Shown here: positions 1-7,832 of the stretch, piece by piece
Layout: every line of letters begins with the position of its first letter
Numbering within the stretch: the stretch's first letter is position 1
Source of the DNA: Acidobacteriota bacterium
GTDB lineage: Bacteria > Acidobacteriota > Terriglobia > Terriglobales > Acidobacteriaceae
Reading direction: 5' to 3'
DNA: 62,460 nucleotides
Assembly (NCBI GenBank): GCA_021779935.1
Contig: JAJXZT010000064.1
Location: 1 to 62,460 of the forward strand
The notes under the pieces: generated by a model
The model's input: the letters and a program-made list of their open reading frames with translations, nothing else
What the model was told of the DNA's origin: nothing
Database searches by the model: none
Position numbers and translations under genes: made by a program

Positions 1-589
1 CAGCGACAGGTTGAAGCCGCACAGGTGAATCAGCAGCCGCTTCAGGATGTTGTCGTGGCCGCGCAGATGCAGCCGTCGCATGCCGCCGGTTTCATAGGCA
101 TGGGCGAAGCTGCGTTCGACCAGTTCGTCCCGACGCCGCAACAACTCCTTGCCGTGATCACCCTTGATTCGTCGCCGGTTGCCGTACACCGCCTGCTGCG
201 CTTCCGGATCTTGTTTCCAGCGCGATCAACCGGCGCGTGCGCGAGATCGTCGAGTGGTCGGACGGCATCTGTTCCAGGCCCAATCCCAGAAAGTGCCGCA
301 GCGCCAGCGAATCGGCCGCCCGCCAGGCAATCCCGCGCTCGGAATCAATCCCCTCGAAATAGCCGATCAGCAACATGCGGAAGTAAACGCCCGGAGCCAG
401 CGACGGCCGCCCCATGGTCGAGGCATAAAACTGCTCGCATGCCCCTTCCGCGAAACGGTCGAACTCACTCTTGTCCAGCAACCGGTTCACTTGCTCGTAA
501 AACGGATGCACCACCGTACGCGGCAACTCCGTGCGCGCTATCCATAAGGGTTCTTGTTGTCCCGCTCCACTCTTTCGACCCATCGCCAT
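1..589 (-). pseudogene. IS1182/IS5-like transposase, internally deleted, left end off window
   Basis: Remnant of a DDE transposase on the minus strand. Positions 589 down to about 225 encode the N-terminal part, with the DUF772-type stretch around MGRPSLAPGVYFRMLLIGYF and HSTISRTRRLI. From about 220 to 1 a different frame encodes the C-terminal end (DPEAQQAVYGNRRRIKG, then SFAHAYETGGMRRLHLRG, then a HLCGFNLSL-like tail). In intact relatives several hundred bases with most of the catalytic core lie between these two parts. Here they abut near position 220, so an internal deletion plus a frame change has removed the core and the element cannot transpose. The tail continues past the left edge. 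The family call is from recognisable conserved blocks; IS1182 versus IS5 is less certain. It sits directly against a truncated protease gene and probably caused that truncation. Confidence 0.8.
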
Positions 590-660
590 GCCCGCATTCT
601 ACAAACAGAGCCTGTGGATTCTTCAGAAGCTTTTACTCACATCCGCAGACTTGCACCACG

Positions 661-1719
661 GGCTCCTATGACGGATGGCTGCCGTTCGCGACTTCAGGCG
701 ACCTGTGTCCAAACAGCAGGACCGCGACATGGAATAAAATATGGCCGATCAAACCGGACATTGTATTAGAAGGAGGTAATCTCGGAGTCGACCCGGCGGA
801 CACTCTGGGATACGGTGTTCCAAGCCTTCAACTTGTGACAACATCTTCGACTTATCCAACTCCTCCGCTAGAATCGTGCGGGGCAACGAGTGCGGCGACT
901 GCTGCGGCCGCGAGGATTTGTGGGTTGATCCAGGCTGAGTATCCGGACCTTTGGCCTGAGACGGTCCGCGCCTTGGTGGTAGGGTCTGCTGTTTGGAACG
1001 AGCAGATGCTTAGCCATCTCCCGGATGAACCAAGCAAAACAGATCACGCTCTGTTGCTCAAGCGATACGGTTTCGGCACTCCGGACGCGCAACGAGCACT
1101 TCACAGTGCGCGTAATGCACTGACCCTAATAGAGCAGGACTCGATTCGCCCGTACATAAAGTCGGGAAGCACCGCTGCAAGCCGAGAGATGAAAGTATAT
1201 TCGCTCCCATGGCCTGCAGATGTTCTGACCAGTCTGGAGACAGAGGAAGTCGAGATGAGAGTGACTCTGTCATATTTCATTGAACCCAATCCAGCGGAAA
1301 GCGCTCGGAGCCGGAAATCGCGATACGGTTCCCATGGCCTTCGATTTGCGGTTCAACTCCCAGACGAGGACCTGGATGACTTCCGTAAGCGTATCAACAA
1401 GGCGGCAAGGGAGGCAGAGGACCCTACACAATACGTTGGTGACGACGGCTGGGTGCTCGGACCGAATCTTCGAGACAGAGGATCCCTTCATTCGGACATT
1501 TGGCGTGGTGCGGCGTCCGATCTTGCGAGGAGGGCGAACATTGCCGTTTACTCGGTGGGCGGATGGTGGAAAGACAGAACTCGGTTAGAGCGGTACGACA
1601 GCGAGGCGCGTTTTGCATTGGTGGTTAGCATTAGCACTCGAACTGTTGACCTCGACATAGACATTTACACCCCAATCACGAACCAGATCGCTATTGCGAT
1701 TGAGGCAGGCGGTCAGTAA
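661..1719 (+). pseudogene. C-terminal remnant of IetS-like subtilase (S8 family peptidase)
   Basis: The reading frame open to 1719 encodes the C-terminal half of a large S8 peptidase of the kind paired with an AAA ATPase (IetA/IetS defence pair). Recognisable blocks are SRTATWNKIWPIKPDIVLEG, then GATSAATAAAARICGLIQAE with the expected catalytic serine at codon 889-891, then LWPETVRALVVGSA, RVTLSYFIEPNP, SHGLRF, LGPNLRDRGSLHSD and DIYTPI. The catalytic Asp and His, which precede the Ser in subtilases, are missing, as is any start. Sequence upstream of about 661 in this frame is antisense to the transposase and is not protein-coding. No partner ATPase is visible. The remnant is therefore inactive; it is open to its natural stop, which suggests a recent loss. 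The family assignment comes from remembered motifs, not from a search. Confidence 0.7.
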
Positions 1720-1741
1720 ACCAGAGTTTTATGACCGCCCC

Positions 1742-2398
1742 TCAGGCCGCCGTTTCCGGCGGCCTAAGTTCTTTGTTCTCAGTACCGGCGGAAGCGGCCG
1801 GAACGAACCCCTTGGAGACAGCCTGCCGCGCATCCTTTATTACACGGCATACGCTGGCTTTCGAAATTCCGTACGCCTTCGCCAGGTCCTTCAGGCTCAT
1901 GCCGCGCTCCCTGTCGATGAGCAGTGCGGCACGGTTTACCTCGAGAGGGGTACGTCCGATCTGACGGCCTTCGAGACGGGCACGCCGCATGCCGGCACGG
2001 ACTCGCTCGATGATCAGGTTCCGTTCCAGCTCGGCGATTGCGCCGATGATGACGATCATGGCGCGGCCGAGCGGACCACTGGTGTCTATATTTTCACGGA
2101 AGCTGATGAACTCGATCTGCAACTGGTTCAGCTCGTCGAGTACTTCCAGGAAGTGGCGCACCGAGCGGGCGATGCGATCGAAGCTCCAGACCAACACGAC
2201 ATCGAACTTCTTGCGACGAGCGTCGGCGAGGAGCTGATCAAGACCAGGACGCCTCGCTTTCGCCCCGCTGATCTTGTCGGTGTATTCCTGCACGATCTGG
2301 AAGCCACGCTGCGCGGCGAGGCCGCGCAGGTCATGCAGTTGGGTTTCAGGGTGTTGGTCGATGGTCGAGACGCGCATGTACAGGGCCGCACGCTTCAT
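1742..2398 (-). CDS. Serine recombinase (resolvase/invertase family)
   Basis: A 218-aa site-specific recombinase of the Tn3-resolvase/DNA-invertase type. The catalytic serine is Ser11 in LYMRVST, followed by the typical WSFDRIARS and GAIAELERNLIIERVRAGM blocks (long E-helix near residues 120-150). A C-terminal helix-turn-helix lies around MSLKDLAKAYGISKASVCRV (about 165-185). Length matches the small-resolvase class (180-220 aa), not the large serine integrases. Its ATG overlaps the stop of the upstream ribbon-helix-helix gene (TGATG), so the two are translationally coupled. Such enzymes resolve cointegrates or invert segments; the target site is not obvious here. Probably a plasmid- or transposon-derived cargo gene. 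Confidence 0.92.
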   Translation of the reverse strand: MKRAALYMRVSTIDQHPETQLHDLRGLAAQRGFQIVQEYTDKISGAKARRPGLDQLLADARRKKFDVVLVWSFDRIARSVRHFLEVLDELNQLQIEFISFRENIDTSGPLGRAMIVIIGAIAELERNLIIERVRAGMRRARLEGRQIGRTPLEVNRAALLIDRERGMSLKDLAKAYGISKASVCRVIKDARQAVSKGFVPAASAGTENKELRPPETAA

Positions 2399-2658
2399 CA
2401 GCGACGCCCTTTCTTCGGCTGGACTCCGTATTTCTTTACGTACTGCTCGATGTGTTCGAGCAGGATGTCGGTCATGTTCTCGCCCCGCGCCGCGGCGGCG
2501 GCCTTGAAGGCATCGTGGAGGTCTCTCGGAACATTCATGTTCATGCGTTTCACCTCGGGTGTTGTATTCACCGGCTTTCCTCCTTTCGTTGGGGGTCGAA
2601 CGAGGCCGTTCACTGCTTGCGCCAGTCCGGCCTGGGCAGGGCCGGCGGCGCAGGACAT
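2398..2658 (-). CDS. ParG/CopG-like ribbon-helix-helix protein
   Basis: 86 aa at most. The C-terminal half carries a ribbon-helix-helix DNA-binding fold: a short strand around KRMNMNVPRDL, then a helix (HDAFKAAAAARGENM) and a second helix (TDILLEHIEQYVKKYG). The flexible basic N-terminus resembles plasmid ParG partition proteins, although no ParA/ParF ATPase is present nearby. The start is uncertain, because the first 30 residues are low in structure and an internal Met at residue 39 begins the core fold. The stop overlaps the start of the resolvase gene. Likely an autorepressor or a remnant of a partition/regulatory module. Confidence 0.7.
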   Translation of the reverse strand: MSCAAGPAQAGLAQAVNGLVRPPTKGGKPVNTTPEVKRMNMNVPRDLHDAFKAAAAARGENMTDILLEHIEQYVKKYGVQPKKGRR

Positions 2659-2661
2659 CTT

Positions 2662-2955
2662 CTATCTGTACAGCTCTTGCTGAGCACTGTGGGCAAACAG
2701 TGCAAGCAGCTCGAGATCCGGCCAGCCGGTCTCGAGGGTCTCGGCGACGGCGCGGATCACATCGTGATTCTCCGGAACCCAGCCGCTCTCCATCGCGGCC
2801 CAGTCACACAGCTTCATGCCGGACAGCTCGGCGGCTTCCTCGACGGTTAAACCCAGTTGGGCGCGGCGCTTCCGGGTATAGCGGGCCAGGGCGGAGGCCT
2901 GCCAGAGACGGTCGGCGGCGCGGCGGGTAGGAGACGTAATTTGTGACATGATCAT
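2662..2955 (-). CDS. XRE-type helix-turn-helix protein
   Basis: 97 aa. Residues about 24-75 look like a lambda-repressor-type HTH: RYTRKRRAQLGLTVEEAAEL, then SGMKLCDWAAMESGW as recognition and following helices. No toxin partner is evident, so it could be an orphan antitoxin or a repressor of the adjacent recombinase module. The ATG at 2955 has AGGAG nine bases upstream (2965-2969), which decides this start. A perfect 16-bp palindrome overlaps the start codon, suggesting autoregulation. It lies immediately upstream of the ribbon-helix-helix gene on the same strand with only a few bases between them, so the three small genes (XRE, RHH, resolvase) probably form one transcript. Confidence 0.7.
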   Translation of the reverse strand: MIMSQITSPTRRAADRLWQASALARYTRKRRAQLGLTVEEAAELSGMKLCDWAAMESGWVPENHDVIRAVAETLETGWPDLELLALFAHSAQQELYR

Positions 2956-2963
2956 ATGATCAT
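2948..2963. promoter_or_regulatory. Perfect palindrome over XRE start (likely operator)
   Basis: ATGATCATATGATCAT is a perfect 16-bp inverted repeat covering the start codon of the XRE gene. Its position would let a bound dimer block both transcription and translation initiation. Autoregulation is an inference from position and symmetry. Confidence 0.5.
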
Positions 2964-3050
2964 ACTCCTGAACAGCTCCGTGTCAAGCACAGAGCAGGAT
3001 TGGATTACGCTCCCACTTTACTGCTTGACTTGCCGGCACCAAAGCCGGCC

Positions 3051-3386
3051 TACAACAGCTTCGCTGGATCGGACATCAAGGCCATGATTGGCCAGTTCCA
3101 GTTCGCAGAGCTGCAGGCGATCAGCTACGCCATCACTCGTGAGAAGGCTCCCATCTACACCATGGGCTCGGCCGACCCGCGTGCCTACAGCCGTAACAAG
3201 CGCGGCATCGCTGGCAACCTCATCTGGATCAACTTCGACCGTCACGCCCTCCTGAACTTGTTCCACAAGGCCAAGGGCCGCTACGTCGCCGACGTGGACG
3301 AGAACCGTCCGTCGTTCTCGCCCGCATCGCTTGAAGCGAACGCGCCGTTCGCTTCGTCGAGCGTGCTCAACAACGGCCCGTCGATT
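3051..3386 (+). pseudogene. Phage structural protein fragment (tail-tube-like)
   Basis: An open stretch of about 112 codons without a convincing start codon or natural end. It contains blocks recognisable from virion structural (tail-tube-like) proteins of tailed phages: ELQAISYAITREKAPIYTMG, then ADPRAYSRNKRGIAGNLIW and NFDRHALL. Third positions are strongly GC-biased across these blocks, as in a real gene. The frame stays open beyond 3386, but the protein loses resemblance there and becomes arginine-rich shadow sequence, so the gene is truncated at both ends. No capsid, portal or other tail genes lie nearby. It is most simply an isolated relic of a prophage or of a phage-tail-like particle. 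Confidence 0.5.
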
Positions 3387-3801
3387 GGCGATACCAGGTC
3401 TCATCGTCCTGCCGGGCACAACACGCCTCGCGCGCACGCGCGAGCGGGACCGACGACCCGACGGGTATTGCTTCTGGAGTTAACCGGATCGAGCAGGAGG
3501 AGGGATTTTTCAGCCGGTCGGTCTTTTTGCAGGACAAAGAGCCCGGTTTCATATGATTTTCAGTCGAGCACCAGGGGTTATGGGACAAGATCGACGAATA
3601 AGTGGCTATTAATTTTCGCCATAGTATCCCTCCACTGAGACAAGATCGTGAGTATGGACCAAAAGGGTTGATCGATCAGTACTTTTTCAGGATCTATCCG
3701 GCAGGAAGGATATGTTTAAGGAGGACTCGGTTCTCCTTTGACGCCCCGCCCGGGTTCTTCATCAGCTCGAGCGCCTCGCCATGACGGCGAGGCTACGGCC
3801 C
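3387..3801. other. Gene-free stretch inside mobile debris
   Basis: About 400 bases with only short, unsupported open frames. It joins the phage fragment to the ArsR gene. No terminator, RNA or complete coding sequence was recognised. Confidence 0.5.
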
Positions 3802-3817
3802 GTAAGCGGGTGCTTAC
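3802..3817. promoter_or_regulatory. Putative ArsR operator, downstream copy
   Basis: GTAAGC-GGGT-GCTTAC, an inverted repeat with a 4-bp spacer, starting four bases beyond the stop codon of the ArsR gene. It has the same half-sites and spacing as the copy upstream of the gene. It may have controlled a neighbour on the left that is now lost. Confidence 0.5.
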
Positions 3818-3821
3818 CGAT

Positions 3822-4127
3822 CTAGGCGCCAGGTTTCTTATGGCCGTACTTCTCCAGCACGTCTTCGAGTCCGTCGACGAACGTCCGCAGATGTTCGAGG
3901 CCACGTCGATTCAGGCTGTAGAACGCCTGCCGACCGCGGGGCTCCCGTTTCACCAGCCCGGCTTCCAGCAGGATCTTCAACCCCTGCGATACCGCCGGAC
4001 GGCTTACCTTCATCGTCTTCGTGATCTGCTCGACGGATTTAGGGCCCATCCGCAGCCGGTTCACGATCGTGCGCCGCGTCCGGACGGCCAAGGCCGAGAA
4101 GGCATTGATCTCCATGAACAACAGCAT
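3822..4127 (-). CDS. ArsR-family transcriptional repressor
   Basis: 101 aa, the usual ArsR/SmtB size. The winged helix spans most of the protein: RTRRTIVNRLRMGPKSVEQI, then TKTMKVSRPAVSQGLKILLEAGLV as HTH, then wing residues REPRGRQAFYSL. There are no clustered cysteines or histidines, so it is probably not a metal sensor and resembles the subfamily that controls SRPBCC or stress genes. Two Met starts are possible (4127 or 4115); neither has a good ribosome site. Identical GTAAGC/GCTTAC inverted repeats lie 10 bp upstream of the start and 4 bp past the stop, which points to autoregulation. No obvious regulated partner remains in the same orientation. Confidence 0.88.
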   Translation of the reverse strand: MLLFMEINAFSALAVRTRRTIVNRLRMGPKSVEQITKTMKVSRPAVSQGLKILLEAGLVKREPRGRQAFYSLNRRGLEHLRTFVDGLEDVLEKYGHKKPGA

Positions 4128-4136
4128 ACTGCATGC

Positions 4137-4152
4137 GTAAGCAGGAGCTTAC
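4137..4152. promoter_or_regulatory. Putative ArsR operator, upstream copy
   Basis: GTAAGC-AGGA-GCTTAC inverted repeat 10 bp upstream of the ArsR start. It matches the downstream copy at 3802-3817 in both half-sites and spacer length, while the spacer sequence differs. That is what is expected when a protein reads the two half-sites. Confidence 0.6.
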
Positions 4153-4375
4153 GGGTTGTTCGCCTGATTGGGATGTGCAGAACACCAATCGGTTGGCAAC
4201 GTGCACTCATCTGGGTTGAACGACGATCGCGCAGGGAGCGGGCCACCTGCCTACCCAATGGTCCACGCCTGGCGGGAAGACAAGTGAGCCGTAGCGACGA
4301 AGGGGGACTTGAAAACCGAGTGAAATTCAACTTGATGATTTCAAAAGGATAAACAAATATGCACCACTCGACCAA

Positions 4376-5323
4376 TCACGATCGAACAGTCAACACCGGG
4401 CAAGTTGCGCGACAGACGATGTTGTACGCAGTCGACCAGCGCAGATGCGTAGCAACATCCCCGTGTGGTTTGAGTCCGATTGCGATTCCCAACGCGTGAA
4501 GCTCATCTGCAGTTTGCACGATTGCGTCCTCCACTGCACCCGTGCGGACGATCGCGAGAGGCTCCTGCTTCAGTTCTCCTGGAGCTACCAAGGCAAGAAG
4601 CTTTTGGTGTGCGATTTCCTTTGCCTTCTTTGCCATCTCAACAACATCGGCAGCTGTGTACCAGCGGTTCTCGATAACCTCCGGAACGGGCGAGTGAACA
4701 TGCATGAGTATGAGTTGGCAATTCCGGCGATTGACGTAAGAAATCGCGTACGGTAGGGCCGCCATGGACTCGCTACTGAAATCGGTGGCGAACAATAGTG
4801 GACGTGTGGCGTCGGACACGATCGCGTCTTCTCGCCGGGGCGAGTACGGGCCAACCGTGAGCACCGGGCAAGATGCGTGTCGGAAGATCTGCTCGGCAAC
4901 GGAGCCGAGCACAACTTTCGCCAAGCCGCCCCGGCTGTGGGTTCCAACGACCAACAGGTCGATCTTTTCCCGTTCGATCACCGATTGCACTTCTGACCAC
5001 ACTTCGCCGGTCTTCACAATCACCTGGTGCTCACAATGATCAAAGAAGCCAGCAGCCGCCAATTCAGAATCCAGATGGCGAGCGTCGCGTAACGCAAGAT
5101 CCGATGCCAACGTAAGGGATTGAGGACCAACGATGGTGTACCCGAGCGACGAGACCACATTCATCAGGTAGAACTTCGAGCCGTAACGACGAGCGAGCGC
5201 TGCGGCATACCGCACCGCTTTTTCCGATGATGGTGCTAGATCCGTTGCAACGAGCACCTTACGCAGTTGGGGATCTACGTGGACGGATTGTGGATGCGAC
5301 GAGGCGGTTCCGGTGTAGGACAC
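4376..5323 (-). CDS. Tandem universal stress protein (UspA x2)
   Basis: 315 aa with two UspA domains, about residues 20-160 and 170-315. Domain 1 begins KVLVATDLAPSSEKAVRYAA and keeps the nucleotide-binding G-x2-G-x9-G-[ST] block in VVGTHSRGG...LGSVAEQI followed by CPVLTVG. Domain 2 begins LLFATDFSSES but its glycine-rich block is degenerate (IGLKPHGDVATHLRW), so only the first domain probably binds ATP. Cytosolic stress-tolerance protein by family. A GTG start at 5323 is preceded by GGGAGG at good spacing. It is divergent from the DUF4010 gene across a 216-bp gap. Confidence 0.92.
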   Translation of the reverse strand: MSYTGTASSHPQSVHVDPQLRKVLVATDLAPSSEKAVRYAAALARRYGSKFYLMNVVSSLGYTIVGPQSLTLASDLALRDARHLDSELAAAGFFDHCEHQVIVKTGEVWSEVQSVIEREKIDLLVVGTHSRGGLAKVVLGSVAEQIFRHASCPVLTVGPYSPRREDAIVSDATRPLLFATDFSSESMAALPYAISYVNRRNCQLILMHVHSPVPEVIENRWYTAADVVEMAKKAKEIAHQKLLALVAPGELKQEPLAIVRTGAVEDAIVQTADELHALGIAIGLKPHGDVATHLRWSTAYNIVCRATCPVLTVRS

Positions 5324-5539
5324 AACGCACCTCCCTGGTGGAGAGGATATGCCATCTTCGTAAAGAATAGCGAGGCGGATCTTGCGTTGTCGGTGACGTG
5401 GCGCACTTGACTAAGATTCGTGTGAGCAATGCAGATGGTGCTGATGCCCCGGTACGGTCGCGGAAGGCGAATGCACCGGAATCGAAGTTGCTGCTGATGT
5501 TCATCTGGACTACAGTTTCCTTCGTACGTAAGTGTACTC

Positions 5540-6784
5540 ATGCTGGACATAGACAGCCTCGCATTCCGACTGGCCTCGGCTCTTGCAATTGGCTTGCTGA
5601 TTGGCGCCGAACGCGAACGCCGCAAGGGGGAGGGGCCTTCTCGCTCCCCTGCAGGAATCCGAACCTTTGCGATCGCCTCACTGCTCGGTGCGGTGAGCAT
5701 GACGCTTGGAACGCCTTGGCTACTCGCTGCGTGCACTCTGGGAATGGCCGCCCTGAGTGCAATCGCATATCTCCGGTCCAGTGAGGACGATCCTGGCCTG
5801 ACGACTGAAGCAGCGTTGGTGTTAACGGTCCTGCTCGGCGCGTTGGCTACCGTGAGGCCCGGCTTGGCCGCCGGCGTAGCAGTCGCTGTGGTGGTCCTCT
5901 TGGCTGCGAGGGATCGCATACACCGATTTGTAAGAGTGGCGCTGAGCGAAGACGAATTATCCGATGCGCTGGTTTTCGCCGCCGGTGTGTTCGTTATTCT
6001 GCCTCTCGTTCCGAATCGATACCTCGGACCTTTCAACGCCATAAACCCACATACGATATGGGTCATCGTCATCCTGATGATGTCTATCAGCGCTATCGGC
6101 TACATAGCCGTTCGATTGATGGGCCCGCGGTTTGGTCTCCCACTTGCGGGTCTTGCCTCTGGATTTGTATCTAGCATCGCAACGATCGGATCCATGGGTG
6201 CAAGGGCGGTGAAGGAGCCAACGCTTTCACGTCCGGCAGTGGCCGGAGCTGTCCTGTCAACGATTGCCACCGTCATCGAGCTGGCTATCGTGCTTGCGGC
6301 AACCAGTCGCGCGGCGCTTCAAGCTTTGGCGATACCGTTGACGGCATCGGCGGTTGTGGCGGTGGTCTATGGACTCCTTTTCACATTCAGAACCTTGCGA
6401 ACCGAAGTACCTGATCAGACGCAACGAGGGCGCCCATTTAGTCTTCGTACGGCCCTGGGCTTCGCCCTTGCCATAGCAGCAATGTTACTTGTCTCCGCTG
6501 CCCTGAACTCTTGGTATGGAGAACGGGGCGTGATCGCTGCTGCCGCGCTTGCCGGATTTGCCGATGCACACTCAGTTGCCGTTTCCGTTGCGTCTTTGGT
6601 CGCATCTGGGAAGTTAAATCCACAAGATTCTGTCATTCCTGTGTTGGCTGGCCTGACCACAAACACATTCGCCAAGATGGCCGTAGCGTTCGTGAGCGGT
6701 CGCCGCCGGTTCGCAATGCAGGTCATTCCCGGATTGTTATTGTTCTTGGCCTCTGCCTGGTTGTGTCTCTTTGTAACGAGGTGA
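5540..6784 (+). CDS. MgtC/SapB-like DUF4010 membrane protein
   Basis: 414 aa, almost entirely hydrophobic with roughly ten or more membrane segments. The N-terminal part (about 7-140) is MgtC-like, with the signature GLLIGAERERR; the rest (about 170-410) is a DUF4010 region with GLASGFVSSIATIGSMG, GFADAHSVAVSVASL and AGLTTNTFAKM. Members are inner-membrane proteins of uncertain transport role. The ribosome site is weak. No partner gene is visible; the universal stress protein is divergent and may share a promoter region containing GTACGTAAGTGTAC. Confidence 0.88.
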   Translation: MLDIDSLAFRLASALAIGLLIGAERERRKGEGPSRSPAGIRTFAIASLLGAVSMTLGTPWLLAACTLGMAALSAIAYLRSSEDDPGLTTEAALVLTVLLGALATVRPGLAAGVAVAVVVLLAARDRIHRFVRVALSEDELSDALVFAAGVFVILPLVPNRYLGPFNAINPHTIWVIVILMMSISAIGYIAVRLMGPRFGLPLAGLASGFVSSIATIGSMGARAVKEPTLSRPAVAGAVLSTIATVIELAIVLAATSRAALQALAIPLTASAVVAVVYGLLFTFRTLRTEVPDQTQRGRPFSLRTALGFALAIAAMLLVSAALNSWYGERGVIAAAALAGFADAHSVAVSVASLVASGKLNPQDSVIPVLAGLTTNTFAKMAVAFVSGRRRFAMQVIPGLLLFLASAWLCLFVTR

Positions 6785-6960
6785 AAAGGTCAGCAATGCA
6801 CGGCAGCCCTCGTTCAGTATCGGCCGAGACGTCGTCACAGACTAACGGACGTGACTGCTGATAGGCTGGCCGCTAGCTTCGGGTACAACGGGCAGCGCGA
6901 TGCAATAACGCTCTGAGTCCCGCTAATTCTAAGTTTCTAGATTCCGTATCAGGAGAGCGT

Positions 6961-7713
6961 ATGAGACGAAAACTGTATGTGCGGCTCGGGCTCGTTGGAA
7001 TCCTCTGCTGTCTTCTTAGTTTTGGAGTTCACGCGCAGGCTAGTGGCCAGTCAACCCAACCGAAGACCGGAACCGCTGCGGCAAAATCGAAACTGGTAGA
7101 TGTGAACTCCGCAACCAAAGACGAGTTGGCAGCTCTGCCCGGAATCGGCGATGTGTATTCCCAAAAAATAATCGACAATCGCCCTTACAAGGCAAAGACC
7201 GATCTTCTGAAGAAGAAGGTACTGCCGCAAGCCGTTTATAAGAAGATCGCGGCGAAGGTCATTGCGAAACAAGCGCCCCTTGAGCAAAAAGCCGCTCCTG
7301 CAGCAACTAAGGACTCTGCGAAGGCACCGGTAAGGGCTCCGACGGCAAAGACTCCCAGTACATCCACTCAGCAATCACCTCCGACTCCGCAAGCCAAGAA
7401 GGTCGCTCCTCCCGCCAAGCCGATCCTGATCTCGGGCAATCCAATGGGTTCAGTCAAGTTCGAGCACTCGAAGCATCAGGTCGCCTGCGAGACTTGCCAC
7501 CATGCATCCCGCTCGGAAAAGCCGGCCAGTGCAGCGCAGCAGGCCTGTACGAACTGCCACACGAAACCGACTCAAGCGGGGATGAAGACAGGCAAACAGG
7601 CGGCATTTCACAACGCAAGCGCAACTGCGGGCACCTGTATTGACTGCCACAAGAAATCCGGCGGCGCAGCACCGACGAAGTGCACAGAGTGCCATAAGAA
7701 GGAAAACGGTTAA
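6961..7713 (+). CDS. Exported helix-hairpin-helix / multihaem cytochrome c fusion
   Basis: 250 aa. An N-terminal signal peptide (about 1-26, ending VHAQA) is followed by a ComEA-like helix-hairpin-helix segment around residues 41-95 (LVDVNSATKDELAALPGIG...KIIDNRPY). A Lys/Ala/Pro-rich linker comes next, then a cytochrome c7/c3-like end with four CXXCH haem sites: CETCH (176-180), CTNCH (196-200), CIDCH (226-230) and CTECH (241-245). An extra SKH (about 171) and scattered His can supply distal ligands. Such domains carry electrons in the periplasm; the HhH half would bind DNA or act as a structural spacer. ATG with AGGAGAG upstream. No cytochrome maturation genes are nearby. Confidence 0.85.
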   Translation: MRRKLYVRLGLVGILCCLLSFGVHAQASGQSTQPKTGTAAAKSKLVDVNSATKDELAALPGIGDVYSQKIIDNRPYKAKTDLLKKKVLPQAVYKKIAAKVIAKQAPLEQKAAPAATKDSAKAPVRAPTAKTPSTSTQQSPPTPQAKKVAPPAKPILISGNPMGSVKFEHSKHQVACETCHHASRSEKPASAAQQACTNCHTKPTQAGMKTGKQAAFHNASATAGTCIDCHKKSGGAAPTKCTECHKKENG

Positions 7714-7832
7714 GTCCGAATCTGGGATCGCGTCTCATAGCCTTTCATCTATTCACGCGTAATACCCGCGCAATATGGCGGTGGTTTGCTTGCGCGATCG
7801 CGCGAGTGCTGGGGATCTGAGAGGAGAACTCC

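Noticed and set aside
25-660. N-terminal 200 codons of the long plus-strand open frame that ends at 1719
   Set aside because: They lie antisense to the transposase and have no protein-like pattern; only the part from about 661 resembles a real family.
3018-3437. 139-codon minus-strand frame
   Set aside because: Opposite strand to the phage-like fragment, which has the recognisable blocks.
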